64,000 nt of DNA from Diphasiastrum complanatum (GCA_029204225.1 CM055101.1:60219715-60283714); one strand, 5' to 3'; counted from the stretch's first letter, positions 46,946-58,800 are shown. The notes: a model not told the origin generated them from the letters alone. Translations and numbers: made by a program.

Positions 46946-48459
46946 TGGGTTACAAAATAATGTAGAGCTCCTCCACTGGCTTTATCACCTGTTGGGCTTG
47001 AAATCGAACCGTTACTTTGGAATTGAATTTTTGACTGCAGTAGTAACCAAAGAGATCTTTTCGCGAAAGCTGCGTGCTGAGCTACGAATCGAGCTTGATC
47101 GATCGCAGTTAGGTAGGTTGTAACCAGAGAGATTCAATTACTAGTAGAAGAACGTTGAAGATGGACTTAAACTATGAACTTCTGACCCACAACGATCTTC
47201 TCTGGAATTCACTTCGACATTGTAGATCAATGGCAGGCACACGAGTTTAGACAAGCATATGAGTTTAAGTAGAATTTGGATGTGTTATCTCACAATCTAC
47301 AGCGTCGATTAGAGAACAAAGTTACAAAATCCGTTTTAACAAATTTTGAATCTTGTGCAATATATAGCATATCCACTTTCTTAATTTCGGCTCCAACAAC
47401 TCGCCCAACTGTGTTATATTCACATATAAGCAACAATTCCAAGTAATTAATTCAGAGGAGTAGAATCCAGAGGAGTAGAATCCAGCAGTCGTACTAGTTG
47501 CATCATTAGGCATCCAGCGCAGCAGATCGTAGATCACACACGACAGCCCCACAAAATGCAGCCCAACAGATGATGGAGGCAAAGCGCAGGTAAGCACTCA
47601 TCTGAACATAAAATGAGGCGCAGCTCAGCGTGCAGCAGGTACAGATACGCTGGAGGAGCTAGGCGGACCTACGCGAGGGAGCTGGGCGCCATCAGTAAAG
47701 AGAGAGGACGCCAGAAAATTTCCTCGGCAGAGGAGAGAACAACAATTTTTTAACAAGCAAAGTATTTATTGAAGATTACAAAGCAAAAGGCAAAGACCAT
47801 CTTAATGTCCTCAAACAACCTTTCATTAGATTAACACATGAAAATCACAAGCAAGTGGTCTATCCTTCCCATTCTTGAGCGACCAAAGAAGCAACACGTG
47901 TGCCATATTCATAACTAGGAATTGATTTGCTTTTGTCACAATCAGATGATTTTTTTAAAGTATGATAATCAGCAATGAAATGAATTTTCAGCACTGATTT
48001 CCTTCGTGTAGCCAACCTTCCAGACACATCTTTTGAACACTTTTTAGCAAAGTGGCACCGATATTAGGTTCATAGAATTAGCAATTGTATCTTTTCATTC
48101 AAGATTGCAAGGCTAAAGATCAGTGAACGAGAACTATATATCAAATGCTTTGTGTTTGTTGGCCTTCTGAGTAGTAGATGCCACGTGAGTTGGTTTCAAA
48201 GAGTTTCACGGTTTGTGTTTCAAAGAGTTTCAAAATTTCATATTTAGTTCGTACGTTAGTTGGTCCCAAAGAGTTTCACGTTTTTTGCTGCAAAGAGTTT
48301 CAAATTTTACTCTTGATAGGCTTTTCTTGAATTGTATTGTGCATTGTTTATAATATTCATACCTTGTCCTCCTTTGATTAACAATTTCAAAAGTTTCTTG
48401 AAACACTTATATTCCAAGCAGGTAGTCAACAATCAATTTGATAGTGTAAAGTGCCGTAT
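46946..48459. other. Unassigned DNA
   Basis: A few short frames without recognisable domains, and a weak repeat of CAAAGAGTTTCA (four times between 48190 and 48310). No gene that I can support. Confidence 0.4.
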
Positions 48460-48482
48460 GGGTTTAGGGTTTAGGGTTTAGG
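48460..48482 (+). repeat. Interstitial telomere repeats
   Basis: Three consecutive GGGTTTA units, the Arabidopsis-type plant telomere repeat, directly beside the left end of the plastid insert. Confidence 0.85.
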
Positions 48483-48483
48483 A

Positions 48484-48825
48484 ATCGAATACTTGTGGAC
48501 TGCGAATAACTGGCCAAGCTGCTGAAGTAGCTGAAGTAGTGACGACTCCTGTCAGTAAGATGAGCCATGATGGAGAATCCATCGATTCCTAATCTTTGGT
48601 GAAATCAATGAGATTTATCCAATTATAATCTTCTCTCAATTGAATGAATGATTTGTTAATATCATAATTATAACAGAATGTACAGGTTATTAAAAGGAAC
48701 TCCAACAAACAACTACCCAATGTAAACCATCGAATTCCTTTATTATAGGAGGGAATTAATGGAATTAATAAACCTACAACTATGGGCAAAAGAACAATTA
48801 TTGTTAGTCACAGATAGTTGCTCAT
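48484..48825 (-). pseudogene. ndhD: ndhD 5' fragment (plastid NAD(P)H dehydrogenase subunit 4)
   Basis: Starts at 48825 (MSNYL, then an in-frame TGA in place of Trp, then LTIIVLLPIVVGLL). It continues through IRWFTLGSCLLEFLL and EDYNWINLIDFTK; after a one-base frameshift LGIDGFSI follows. About 113 of roughly 500 codons remain, ending at the telomere repeats. It is a membrane subunit of the thylakoid NDH complex in chloroplasts and cannot be functional here. Confidence 0.85.
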
Positions 48826-48965
48826 GCTACGGATAAAGAGTACTCTCAATAGAAAAACCCATATTTGAAAAATGAGCATGAGATTTTCTCAAATGGATAT
48901 GGATTTATATTGAACAAGTAAAAGTTTTTACGAAAATCTAATGATTCTTCTATTTTTATTGATCG

Positions 48966-49154
48966 ATAAGCTAGACCCGTACTGCGAGTTGTTTCATATC
49001 CTAGATCGACACGTACACTCAAAAAATCTGCTGGACAAGCAGATTCACGCCTTTTACAACCTACACAGTCTACTGTTCTAGGAGCAGACGTAATTTGATT
49101 AACCTTACATCCGCCCCAGCGTATCATTTCTAGTACATCCGCAGGACAAGCCCT
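48966..49154 (-). pseudogene. psaC: psaC fragment (photosystem I iron-sulfur subunit)
   Basis: Reads [30 protein letters not shown] and DFLSVRV up to GLAY, close to the 81-residue PsaC. The first ~18 residues with the first CxxCxxC cluster are missing. One cluster Cys is Arg (CKRRES for CKRCES), and the stop codon is changed so the frame reads on. It is fused upstream to sequence that may be an ndhG remnant. Confidence 0.9.
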
Positions 49155-49394
49155 ACCCAAAATAGCCTTATAAAATGGTTCTAGTAAATCAGTTAAGTTG
49201 ACAATGAAGTAGAATCCTCTGTACCACAGATTACCAGTTGCCTCGAACAAGGAGTTGCCTCGCTTTCAAATATTTTTTTCATGCGTACCAAAGAAACGAC
49301 ATTTAAGTTGTATGTGTTACTGTATTGGAAGATTACTAAAAAATAAATTCTATTTTTACTTTTGGATATGAACCTAGTGCAAGAAATCGGTGAC
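49155..49394 (-). other. Junction where ndhE and most of ndhG are missing
   Basis: The plastid operon has about 1 kb (ndhE, ndhG) between psaC and ndhI; here only ~240 bp remain. A short TDLLEPF stretch could be the end of ndhG, but the match is weak. This is an internal deletion of the insert. Confidence 0.55.
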
Positions 49395-49929
49395 ATGTTG
49401 CGAATCAGAATGTCCATCCAAAAATTTTCTAGGTAGTTGAGTTAATCCTGAAATAGCTCTAATTGTAGGATCTTCAATCAATGATGTGGGCAAATGTCCC
49501 AGAGCAATCTGGTCATGATTCGATGCATTACGATCATGAGTTGGAAATTCGTATTCCTCGATCATTGACAAACAATTGATAGGGCACTACTCGACGCAGT
49601 TTCCACATAATATGCAAACTCCAAAATCAATTATGCTGTGACTTTTTAATTGCTTCTTTCTTATGTTTTTCTTGAATTCCCAATCAACATCAGATAAATT
49701 AATTGAACCTACATGAACGCATACTTCAGAAGCAATACATTTGTCGAATTTGAAGTAAATACGTCCATGGAACCCCCCCTGATGGAGCTGATTTATTGTA
49801 AGGATATTGAATGGTAATGGGTAAACGATCCATGTGATCCAGAATCACCATGAAACTCTGACCAATGTATTTTGCGGCATGTATTGCTTGTTGACCATAG
49901 ATTTAGAGTCCCCTGACCATAGAAAACAT
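49395..49929 (-). pseudogene. ndhI: ndhI pseudogene (plastid NDH 2x[4Fe-4S] subunit)
   Basis: Near full length. From ATG at 49929 the frame reads FSMVRGL, a stop, [53 protein letters not shown], a second stop, [15 protein letters not shown] and [17 protein letters not shown]. Two in-frame stops, and loss of ligands in the first ferredoxin motif ([12 protein letters not shown] for CIACEVCVRVCP), rule out function. Confidence 0.9.
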
Positions 49930-50024
49930 ATTAAATATCCTCAAATGAATTATTTGGTTTGTGTCTTTCACCTTACAAATTGAATCAATTTGTACATTTG
50001 TAAGAGTTTATTTTAATGGATATT

Positions 50025-50610
50025 TCATGGTAGAAAAAGTTCAAAAGAAGCTATCAGTAATAGATTACCCAAAGCAACGGGCAAGAGGAATTTCCAACCA
50101 AGATCTACCACTTGATCCATTCTTGCTCTGGGTAGAGTTCCTCTCGTTGCGCTAGAAATAAACAAAACCAGATAAGCTTTTGCTAATATAATTATGATTT
50201 CTATTGCGATACTAAAAACCCCACTAGTTTCATTGATTGCATTCCATCCCAACTAGTCAAAATTTGGTACGAATGAGACGGAAAGATTTCATCTGCCCGA
50301 ATAAAAAATCGGTGCAGATAATGAAGAACTTAGTACGTTTTGTTAAGAAACAACATAGACTGAGTCAGATTTAATACGTGAATACTCAGTCTGACAACTC
50401 GCAACCAATTCCAATACTCGGTCTGGTAACCCGCAACCAATTCCTCTTCTGTTTCTAGTAAGTCGAAAGGCAATCTTTCACAATCTGATAGGGAGGAAAT
50501 GAAGAAAACTATGAAACCTATGGACTGTCGCCATAAATTCCCTCCCCAAAACCATATTTAGATTGTGCTTTAACTATAGCAACTGTACTCAAGCTGTTAG
50601 ATAGTTATAG
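50025..50610 (-). pseudogene. ndhA: ndhA exon 2 pseudogene
   Basis: Minus strand begins near [19 protein letters not shown], then (after a frameshift) [26 protein letters not shown] and a second decayed part. It ends [19 protein letters not shown] before TGA at 50027-50025. A 32-bp tandem duplication (50381-50412 and 50413-50444) adds another frameshift. Confidence 0.9.
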
Positions 50611-51360
50611 TCGATGTTGACACTGCTGTTAACATCTCTATTCCAAAACCGCACATGAGACTTTAGGGTCATGTGTCTCCCCAATGGCAATTGGAGAGAG
50701 ACCTCAATGATTAATCTCTTGCGATGAATTGAACTGATAAGACCAATTCTGAATCTATCTGAACTTTTACAGTTCGTTGTTGGCACTGACTCAGATCCCT
50801 TAATGAAAAACTGTGCGCTCACATGAATGCAATTTCCTTACCTTTATATCCATTAAGGATTCCGTTTCTAAAATTGATTCCGAATTGAAATTTGAACTAT
50901 TATTATTCGTTAGAGATTGCAATTGTAAAAGGGATTACTTCATTTCCTTTGAAATGACAATCATAGAACATCAATGTCTGCAAATTCAATCCTATGTTAC
51001 ATTTTGCGCAATGTCATTTGAGATGAAAAGATCATTCAAATGCGTAAAAAAATCCTGGCCCTACTTGAATTGTCGATAAAACAATACAAGTGGTAGAGTT
51101 CTTAAATCCCTCTCTTTTGACAACAAGCCATCACAAGACCTCGACTTTAGATTCATATCTGTACACACAAGAGCTATTCCAAGTGTATCTTGATATGGTT
51201 TTGAATTCTCATCAGTTGATTGTCAAAATTCATGTGGTTGAATAGCTCATGAACATGGAAAGCAAATTAGCTTCATAGATTTGAGATACATATGAATCTC
51301 CCGAATTATAATCGCGAAAAGAAAAACCGACCTCTTGTTAGGCGAGATCATAATTGATTA
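50611..51360 (-). other. Remnant of the ndhA group II intron
   Basis: Next to exon 2 a domain V-like stretch is visible (minus strand TCTCATGTGCGGTTTTGGAA, about 50636-50660). The rest is what remains of the intron; exon 1 is not present. The upstream limit is uncertain. Confidence 0.65.
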
Positions 51361-51789
51361 GAAAAATAGCACCTAGCATCTAACATTTTGCAACAAATGC
51401 TAATAGTGCTGAGAAATGAAATGCTATGCAACACGTTTTATTAAACTGATAATAATGTATGGAATAGTTATTGTTCTGCAGTCAATGGTTGTCCAATTTA
51501 CTAGCTCATAAACAATCTTGTTTTCCTTGTACATAGGCTTGCTACTTTTTTATATTTATTTGGACATTCACTTGCACATGGTAGATGTTTCATGTTATTG
51601 TCATTTGCACGATGATTCAAGATAGCATTTAGCAAAATTTAACATATCATACTTTGGCAAAAAGCAGAAGATAGCAGCTTGCAAATTGATATCTACAAAA
51701 TCTTGAAAACAGGTCCCGAATCTTTGATTCACCTTTGCATCTCCCATTATAAATCTATTATAGACAATGCAAAAACCATCACATTTATG
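51361..51789. other. Non-coding stretch
   Basis: No gene recognised between the plastid insert and the Helitron fragment. Confidence 0.4.
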
Positions 51790-53316
51790 ATCAAGCTGCA
51801 CATTGAATGAAAGACGCAAAGCGGCCAAAGAAAAATTCATGGAAAAAAGAAAAAAAACATTCGCTCCTTACTCTGATGGGTGGTTCGACATCGCTAGATT
51901 TCAAAATCTATGGAAAAATAATTGTGATGAAATCCTTGGCTTAATCGAAAGTGTTGTTCGATATGGGGAAATGTCACGTTTTCCAACCAAAAGAAAGATA
52001 TGAAAGCTAAGAATATGGGTCGAGCTATCCCACCATATGCAATAGCCAACACATGAGTATACATATGCAAATGACAGCCAAACAAGTTGGCATACATGTC
52101 CTTTATGTAAGGCTTATCCAGATCGTATCAAATACATAGTCTTTTTCTCTCCTACATATATACAAACCATTCTAAAAATACATGTAGCGAACTTGCACTC
52201 GTTATCTATCATAGATGTCACCTGCCATGTTAACTCGTTTGTGACAGGGCGTATTGAAAAAATATCACTATTTGACAATCTTATTGCTTGTAATTTGAGT
52301 AGATGCGATAAGAATCATGACACAATCGAGATACGAAATGTTTTAGAACAGAATGTTTTGCAGAATCAAATCTTGCAAACATTTTTGAGTTTATATGAAT
52401 ATGTCTCTCAAACTCAGAGCTTGCCATTCATATCGCTAGCATCAGTTGAAAAAATGTTGGACACAGAAATGGATAGATTTCAAAACATGCAAAGTGATCC
52501 ATTTGAATGAGTGTACATATCGCTAAAAGACATAACGCCTTGTAGCAAAGCACATGACATTCAAAAAAATGATATATATACATATTCAAATTCACAAATA
52601 AGGAATTCGACACATGAAAGAAATGAGACATCAATATTCAAAACTAACATGTCTGGCTTGCCATTCGTGACTGGAGAAAAATTATTTATCACTCTAGAAA
52701 ATGCAATCTTTCCATTTTTGTTTCCATTAGGACAGGGGTATTATGATGGTAAAATACGTTATATAGATTACATAAAAATGAGAGTCGCCACGCTACTCTC
52801 GCCATTTATGTTATTCCCACCATATTTACTTGTCATGTATCAAATAAGACAAGCGATTTTGATCACAACAAAAGTGCCATCTATTGTGTTGCAAAAAGAC
52901 ATAATTGATTTTGTCACAAAACATCCACGTGCAAATGAGGAAGAGATTTTCAAAAACGTTTTGAAATTCACTTTGCCACGTGAGATCCCTGGAACACCAT
53001 CATGGCATAGACGGAATTTCAAGGACTTGCTAGCAATGGTGAGATATTGGGGCTTGCCAGATTTCTTTCTAACATTGACAGGCGATGAAACTACTGAGCT
53101 GCGATGGGTGGAGATTGCAAAAATAGAAGAGCTTGTGAGAAAATACAACAAGAATTTTGATTGGAGAAATTGCCTAGTTGAATGTTCAATGCTTTTTGTT
53201 AAGAAACTAGACATGTTCATGAAAACATTCATTCTTTTCAAAAAGACAATTCTAGGCCATGTCAAACATTATATGTTACGCTATGAATTCCAAAATAGGG
53301 GTACTGTATGCCCATC
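51790..53316 (+). pseudogene. Helitron Rep/helicase gene, N-terminal part, broken
   Basis: Plus-strand frames (51803-52003, 52193-52510, 52511-53310) form a decayed start of a Helitron transposase. An upstream segment has a CPLC zinc-type motif. The Helitron_like_N domain shows IFPFLFPLGQGYYDGKIR, IDYIKMR, IPGTPSWHRRNFKDLLAM, the hallmark WGLPDFFLTLT and GHVKHYMLRYEFQNRG. The HUH nuclease site that should follow (xHxH) is frameshifted and reads YAH. The gene then stops at Copia sequence, so Rep catalytic Tyr residues and the helicase are missing. A full protein would be well over 1000 residues. Confidence 0.85.
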
Positions 53317-54100
53317 TCTTCTGCATCTCACGCAAGTCTTCTTGTCTGCACCTTGTTGCTTCGACCTCCCTTTGTTTTCCAATTGCTTTTGCTGGTCTCC
53401 TCTGCTTGTTGGTCACGATCCTGCCTATGATTCGACTCCCTCTTAGGCTTATATTGCTTCTTGGATTTTTCTTTGTTGCCATAGAGGTCCTGGTCAGAAC
53501 CATCTTTGTGATCAAGATGTTCTCTGGCCTCGACTTCCTCTCGAATCTCGACAATCGCCTTTTCGAGGTTCATGGTAGATTCTTTCGCGAGCAGGGTCCT
53601 TGTTGTCTGGACTGATCTGGGTAAGGCTCTCAACAGGTACGTGAACTGCTTCTCAGCTGATACTGCATTCTCTGCTCCAAAGTTGTGTAGTGATAGAAAC
53701 AGATCCTTCATCTTTCTTACGAAAGAAGTGAGGTTTTTTCCATCTCATTGTAGATTCGTTAGCTGATCTTCCAACATCATGATTTGACTTCTTGATTTCG
53801 TCTGAAATCTGGTGAGTAATGCATCCCACATCTCCTTGGCTTTGGAGAGTGTGGCTAGGTCAAGTGTGAGGCTATCTTCGATGGAAGATGATAGCAAGGC
53901 TACTGCCTTGTCGTTTTTCTCCCTCTATTCGTGTAGCTCCTTGCCTGATGTTGAAGAGTCCTTCGCCCTTGAGTATGAGTGATGTCTTAACTTTCCAGGC
54001 TAGAAAGTTAGATTCTGAAGAATCTGCATGTTGCTGATTGAAGCCATTGCTTTTTGGAGTCTGTTCCCTTATTGATGGTTGATTGTCTGAATGTTTGGCC
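53317..54100 (-). pseudogene. Copia gag pseudogene (third family)
   Basis: Minus strand shows NDKAVALLSSSIEDSLTLDL, AKEMWDALLTRF, an in-frame stop, then KMKDLFLSLHNFGAENA, YLLRALPRSVQT and a basic tail approaching the zinc knuckle. Length covers most of gag; it is inserted at or fused to the broken Helitron. Confidence 0.85.
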
Positions 54101-54150
54101 TCTTGGATCTGATAGCTTCTTGGCTATGTCAGACTATAACAAGATAGGTA

Positions 54151-54198
54151 GGCTCTAATACCATTGATGAGAAATCAGGGTGATATGCTCTGATACCA
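54151..54198 (-). repeat. Duplicated primer-binding region
   Basis: Two copies of the LTR-end/primer-binding segment lie 35 bp apart: TGGTATCAGAGCA (54198-54186) and TGGTATTAGAGCC (54163-54151), each preceded by TTCTCATCA on the minus strand. Confidence 0.75.
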
Positions 54199-54580
54199 CT
54201 GATGAGAATCACAAAACTTTCACGAAGGCAACTCTCTTGCGACTCGGATGGAGTTCAGATGCGATCGCTGGACACTGCCAGCTGAATCACTCCTACAGTC
54301 CTCCAGAATCTAGTCAAACACTACTGATCTACATTTATAAAATTAATATAGCATTCAACACAGTTTCAACCAAGGTGCGGAATTAAAATGAACAAGAAAA
54401 CTCAGACACACGAATAACAGCAGACACATTTGCATTCGAGATTCGACACGCCAAGAAAATCATCTATTGATCTTTCTCTGATTCTTCAAGCACTGCATGC
54501 AAATCCACGCAGCGCGTTGGCGTGGGAGAAACACGGTTCTCTCACGAATAATCGTCTCGCTTTATTGGCTTAGTGTCATG
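54199..54580 (-). repeat. Probable Copia LTR (third family)
   Basis: Sequence directly upstream of the primer-binding site on the minus strand, ending TTCTCATCA. The outer end could not be fixed; TGACACTAAGCC near 54577 is a candidate start. Confidence 0.45.
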
Positions 54581-54922
54581 ACATCTAGTTATTTGAGGCT
54601 GAGTTCAAAAGCCCTTTGAATGTGTTTTACAGCTAGACCTTGAAAAACCATCAAGAAGGAGGAGTAATATTTAGCCATGTTTCTATCCAAAAATGGTGAA
54701 AATTGATAGGATTTGATAGTTCTTTGATAAAATCTCATCTTATCTCCATTTTATCTTTTTGAGAGAGTGTGAGGCCTATGACTAGAATTCCAAATAGATG
54801 GCTAGAAGTCAAGTTGATGTAATCAAGACAAGTGAAACCTTTCTGAGTTTCTAGATTCAAATCACTTCCAATTTTCTTGAGCATTGTTTTGTAGAATCCT
54901 TCCTAAGTGTTCTTTTGAATCT
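54581..54922. other. Non-coding stretch
   Basis: No gene recognised. Confidence 0.4.
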
Positions 54923-55051
54923 GGCTTATGTAGTGATTTTACTAACCTTGTCCAAAGCTATGCCATCATGGGAAACTTGCCTACAATTGAAGACCTTCAA
55001 AGTGTGTTGATGGCCAAGGAGAGTAGGAAGACCTCATATTACATTGTGATA
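54923..55051 (+). pseudogene. Copia gag fragment (UBN2), copy 3, fused to LTR A
   Basis: Plus-strand GLCSDFTNLVQSYAIMGNLP and DLQSVLMAKESRKTSYYIVI match 22934-23524 almost exactly. The frame then runs into family A LTR within CATATTACATTGTGATA, a word shared by gag and LTR. Confidence 0.85.
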
Positions 55052-55597
55052 GCATCTTTGAAATGAGGCCAAAGTGTGCCTAGATAAGCTAGAGAAATTC
55101 TAGGAGCTAAAAAAGGCATGTTTTACATTGTTTTTGGATCTTGAGATCTTGACCCCAAGTTACGGTGGATACAATGACCTATTAGGATAGATGTTAGATT
55201 TAGGGTATGATAAATTCGGAGGTTCCCTAATATGCTCAGATCCAAGCTTGAAAAGTATAAATGTATGATGGGATTTCCATCCAAATATCAAGAAAAATTG
55301 AGTTTTTCCACTTCTATCATCATTGTCTTTTGGTGGTGAGTTTTAGATATTGTTCTTATGCATTAATTGCTTGTTTGGAAGGTACTGAGCCTGTTTATAG
55401 GTCTGAGAAGATTTCTGTACTTTAGTTTGGTCCATTTGATCAAATCTATGTGCCTAATGTGGAGTTAAATGCCAATTTTGCTAGTTTTGGTAACTAGTCT
55501 TGATTCTAGCTCATAGTTTGGATCTAGATCTTTGATTTGTGTATCCTCCATCAATTTGAGGATTGATTGGGAGTCATTTTGCTGTAAAATTTTGTCA
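55033..55597 (+). repeat. Copia LTR (family A), 5'-truncated
   Basis: Reverse-complement counterpart of 16350-16915 at roughly 90% identity, ending TTTTGTCA. Confidence 0.8.
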
Positions 55598-55977
55598 TGG
55601 TATCAGAGCCTAATCAAAAGTGAGCATTTGATTTTCTCAAGCTTAAATCCTAGATTTGAGTACTAGTTGCTAATCTAGTGATTGTACCTTCAAATTTGGT
55701 TTCATTTGAGTGATAATAGATCAAAGGGAACTTGTTTTGCTGAGTTATAACTACAGGAACTGACATTGACCCATTTCCATTCAACCAAACCAAATTAGAA
55801 AGTTCTTATGAGTTGAATCTTGGAGTACATGTCTCCTAGTAGAGATTTTCATAAGGATTTGAATGCCACCACTCTTTAGAAGTTTGGATCAGTCATTTGA
55901 GAGCTTAATTAGGTCGTTCTTATGCTTCTTAGGGTCCTAAAATACACCTTTTAGGTTCAGATCAAGTGTTTTGATGT
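55598..55977 (+). other. Primer-binding site and leader of family A element
   Basis: TGGTATCAGAGCC at 55598-55610 is a perfect initiator tRNA-Met site. The leader matches the reverse complement of 15970-16336 and stops near 55977, so gag is missing on this side. Confidence 0.8.
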
Positions 55978-55984
55978 TTTTTTT

Positions 55985-56168
55985 CATCTAGAAATAGTTG
56001 AAACATTGTAGAGCAATGCGTAACACTAATATCTCCAAATTGTAAATTTTCACCCATATTTACTTCAATGTGTTTAGTTCTTGTGTGAAAGATTGGATTT
56101 TTGGCCAATTGTATCCCGCTTTGGCTGTAGTGGCTTAGTTCACCTATCACACCTAGATTCGTTCCCAA
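55985..56168 (-). pseudogene. Copia RNase H fragment
   Basis: The minus-strand frame reads AKNPIFHTRTKHIEVNMGEN, the conserved Copia RNase H segment (NPVFHARTKHIEVD), followed by a drifted end. Neighbouring RT is absent. Confidence 0.8.
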
Positions 56169-56362
56169 GGGAATAGTGCTTCCCTTGCGAAGTTAGCTTG
56201 CAAAACTATCCTCCTCCTACTCTAACCACACCTAACTAACCACAAGCAACAAGAAAGAGATGGTGGAGGCAACTTACACCCATTCCTCTCTCACCCCTCT
56301 AAAGATCACAAGAAAGAGCAACGCAAATGAAATAGCAAATATACACAAGCATCAATACAAAG

Positions 56363-57066
<704 letters not shown>

Positions 57067-58148
57067 ATGAAAGAGAACCATAAAATACTTTCATGGATGT
57101 TTTCACGTACAAATTATGGCGAGATTATAAAGAGACACATGGAGGGTGAGAAATTTACAATCGAAAACCATGGAAGTTTTCAAATTCAGTGGCACGTTGC
57201 AGGCGATTTGAAAACATTGAAATGTATGTATAATGTCTCATGGGTCAACATCAAAGCATCCATGCCTGTATTGCATGAAGGATTGCTACAATATGAATTT
57301 GGGATGACCAAACACTGGCCCAGGTACACGAGAAGCAGAAGATCAAAAATATGAAAAGTGTGTTGCCAATTCCATTAAAACATGTTCACATATGCACATT
57401 GCATGCTGAGATTCATATTATTGAAAAACTTATTTATCTGCATATTCTCCTTGCATGGAATCATAAACCAGAGTCTGTGGCTAAAGCAGCTATCAAGAGG
57501 TTGGAAGAAGTTCTTTCAAAGGCATGACTATATAAAGGGAATGTCATCATCGAAAAAAGTGACAGAATCTCAAAAAAAAGAGGAAATGTTCCTAATAAGC
57601 CATCAATTGGAGGTGCTAAAGCAAGAAGATTCTTATCCAATCACACGTGCAAAGTATCTAGTGTCAGATACGAAATTTGGAAGAAATTGTTCAAGCCACA
57701 CGAACATTGGAAGTAAGTAATCGAGTGGAAAAGGGACAAGTGTGGAACAACTTAGACAAACTCATAGGTGTTATCAGGAAAACCTATCATCTGAAGATAT
57801 GAGGACTTTGCAAAATCATTGCACCACATTTGTAAAATTTGTACGAGATTGTTGGGGAGAAAAACACGGTACACATTACATGGTACCGATCAATTTCATT
57901 ATATGGTAACACATTCATGATTATATTTATTTCTACTGATGTTACCAATTTTAACTAATTTCATCTCTTGTTTGCAACACATCTTTCTTCATCATGCAAC
58001 TTATTTTGCAAAGGAATATGGGAGCTTAAGTATCTGGTCACCACAAGGCATGGAAAAATCAAATTGGCAAGCAAGAGGCGCATTTCATAGAGCTACAAAT
58101 CATGGTGGACATAATTCAAAAAATAAATATTTTTTACAGCTATTCTAG
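57067..58148 (+). pseudogene. Unclassified transposon-like gene, broken
   Basis: Plus-strand frames 57067-57354, 57382-57720 and 57939-58148 look like one decayed protein of at least 330 residues. The first has FQIQWHVAGDLKTLKCMY; a one-base shift then gives SHGSTSKHPCLYC, a CxxC element. The middle is Lys/Glu-rich. The last has FAKEYGSLSIWSPQGMEKSN and a FHRATNHGG end. From memory, a 'GD-K-L...C-W/Y-C' element followed by 'G-L-FS-QG-EK-N' occurs in unclassified transposon-associated ORFs of several eukaryotes; I cannot confirm the family. Several stops show it is not functional. Confidence 0.45.
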
Positions 58149-58282
58149 TGGTTTTACAGATGAGCACAATTTACTCGCCAAACATTATGATCTTTCAAAA
58201 AGCATTCAAATTCATCAAAAAAGAAAGATCATTTTGATACAATGAAAAACATGTATATATATATGTATAATCTATTTTAATT

Positions 58283-58675
58283 TCAATTTTCATCATCTCC
58301 AAGTTTGAGATGCATGGTATTGTCATGAAGGAACAATCTCTTTTCATATGGATCTAAAAACTGTATATTTTTCTTTTTGCTCATGTCTATATATCCCGAA
58401 TAAAGGGCCACCGATGATGATCTTTTTGTGGTATCTCCAGGGACATAACTTAGTATTTTAATAGCTAGATCCCTCTTAACAAAAACAATTTTGAAAGTTC
58501 TTTTGGCATAATTGTGGCCTCCTAAGCAAACAGACAATGCTCTAATTACCGTTATAATGGTTGCGGCGAATGGACTATAACTCGTATGATATGTACAAAT
58601 TTTTTTATTTACAAAAATTTTCAAATAGTGGGCAAGGGATGTATCCTCTGCCCAATAGCGGCCGATCCCTCCCAA
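58283..58675 (-). other. Unidentified 130-codon open frame
   Basis: Minus-strand frame with GGIGRYWAEDTSLAHYLKIF near its start, and a basic C-terminal half (FVKRDLAIKIL, DMSKKKNIQFLDPYEKRLFL). No family recognised. It lies just downstream (same strand) of the acidic frame at 58801-59190 and could be a later part of the same gene. Confidence 0.35.
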
Positions 58676-58800
58676 AGACCTCCACTCTTATAGCAAAGGA
58701 ATCTACTTCGATAGTATTCTATAAACAAGCGTAATAAGAGATATATTTAGATTAAAAAATGAAAATCACAATTACAAAAAATAGAACAACAATTCAGATA

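Larger units (their letters stand above)
48484..51360 (-). mobile_element. Nuclear plastid DNA insert (NUPT) from the ndh operon
   Basis: Collinear minus-strand remnants of the chloroplast small-single-copy operon in the order ndhD, psaC, (ndhE/ndhG lost), ndhI, ndhA exon 2 and ndhA intron. Many stops, frameshifts and substituted Cys ligands show long residence in the nucleus. The left end is sharp; the right end (about 51360) is estimated from where intron-like sequence fades. Confidence 0.85.

Noticed and set aside
48484-51360. Functional plastid-type ndh/psaC genes
   Set aside because: In-frame stops, frameshifts, missing genes and lost Cys ligands show a decayed nuclear insert.
51300-51360. 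Group II intron 5' boundary or ndhA exon 1
   Set aside because: No GTGYG-type 5' end or exon 1 sequence could be recognised; the right end of the plastid insert is therefore only approximate.
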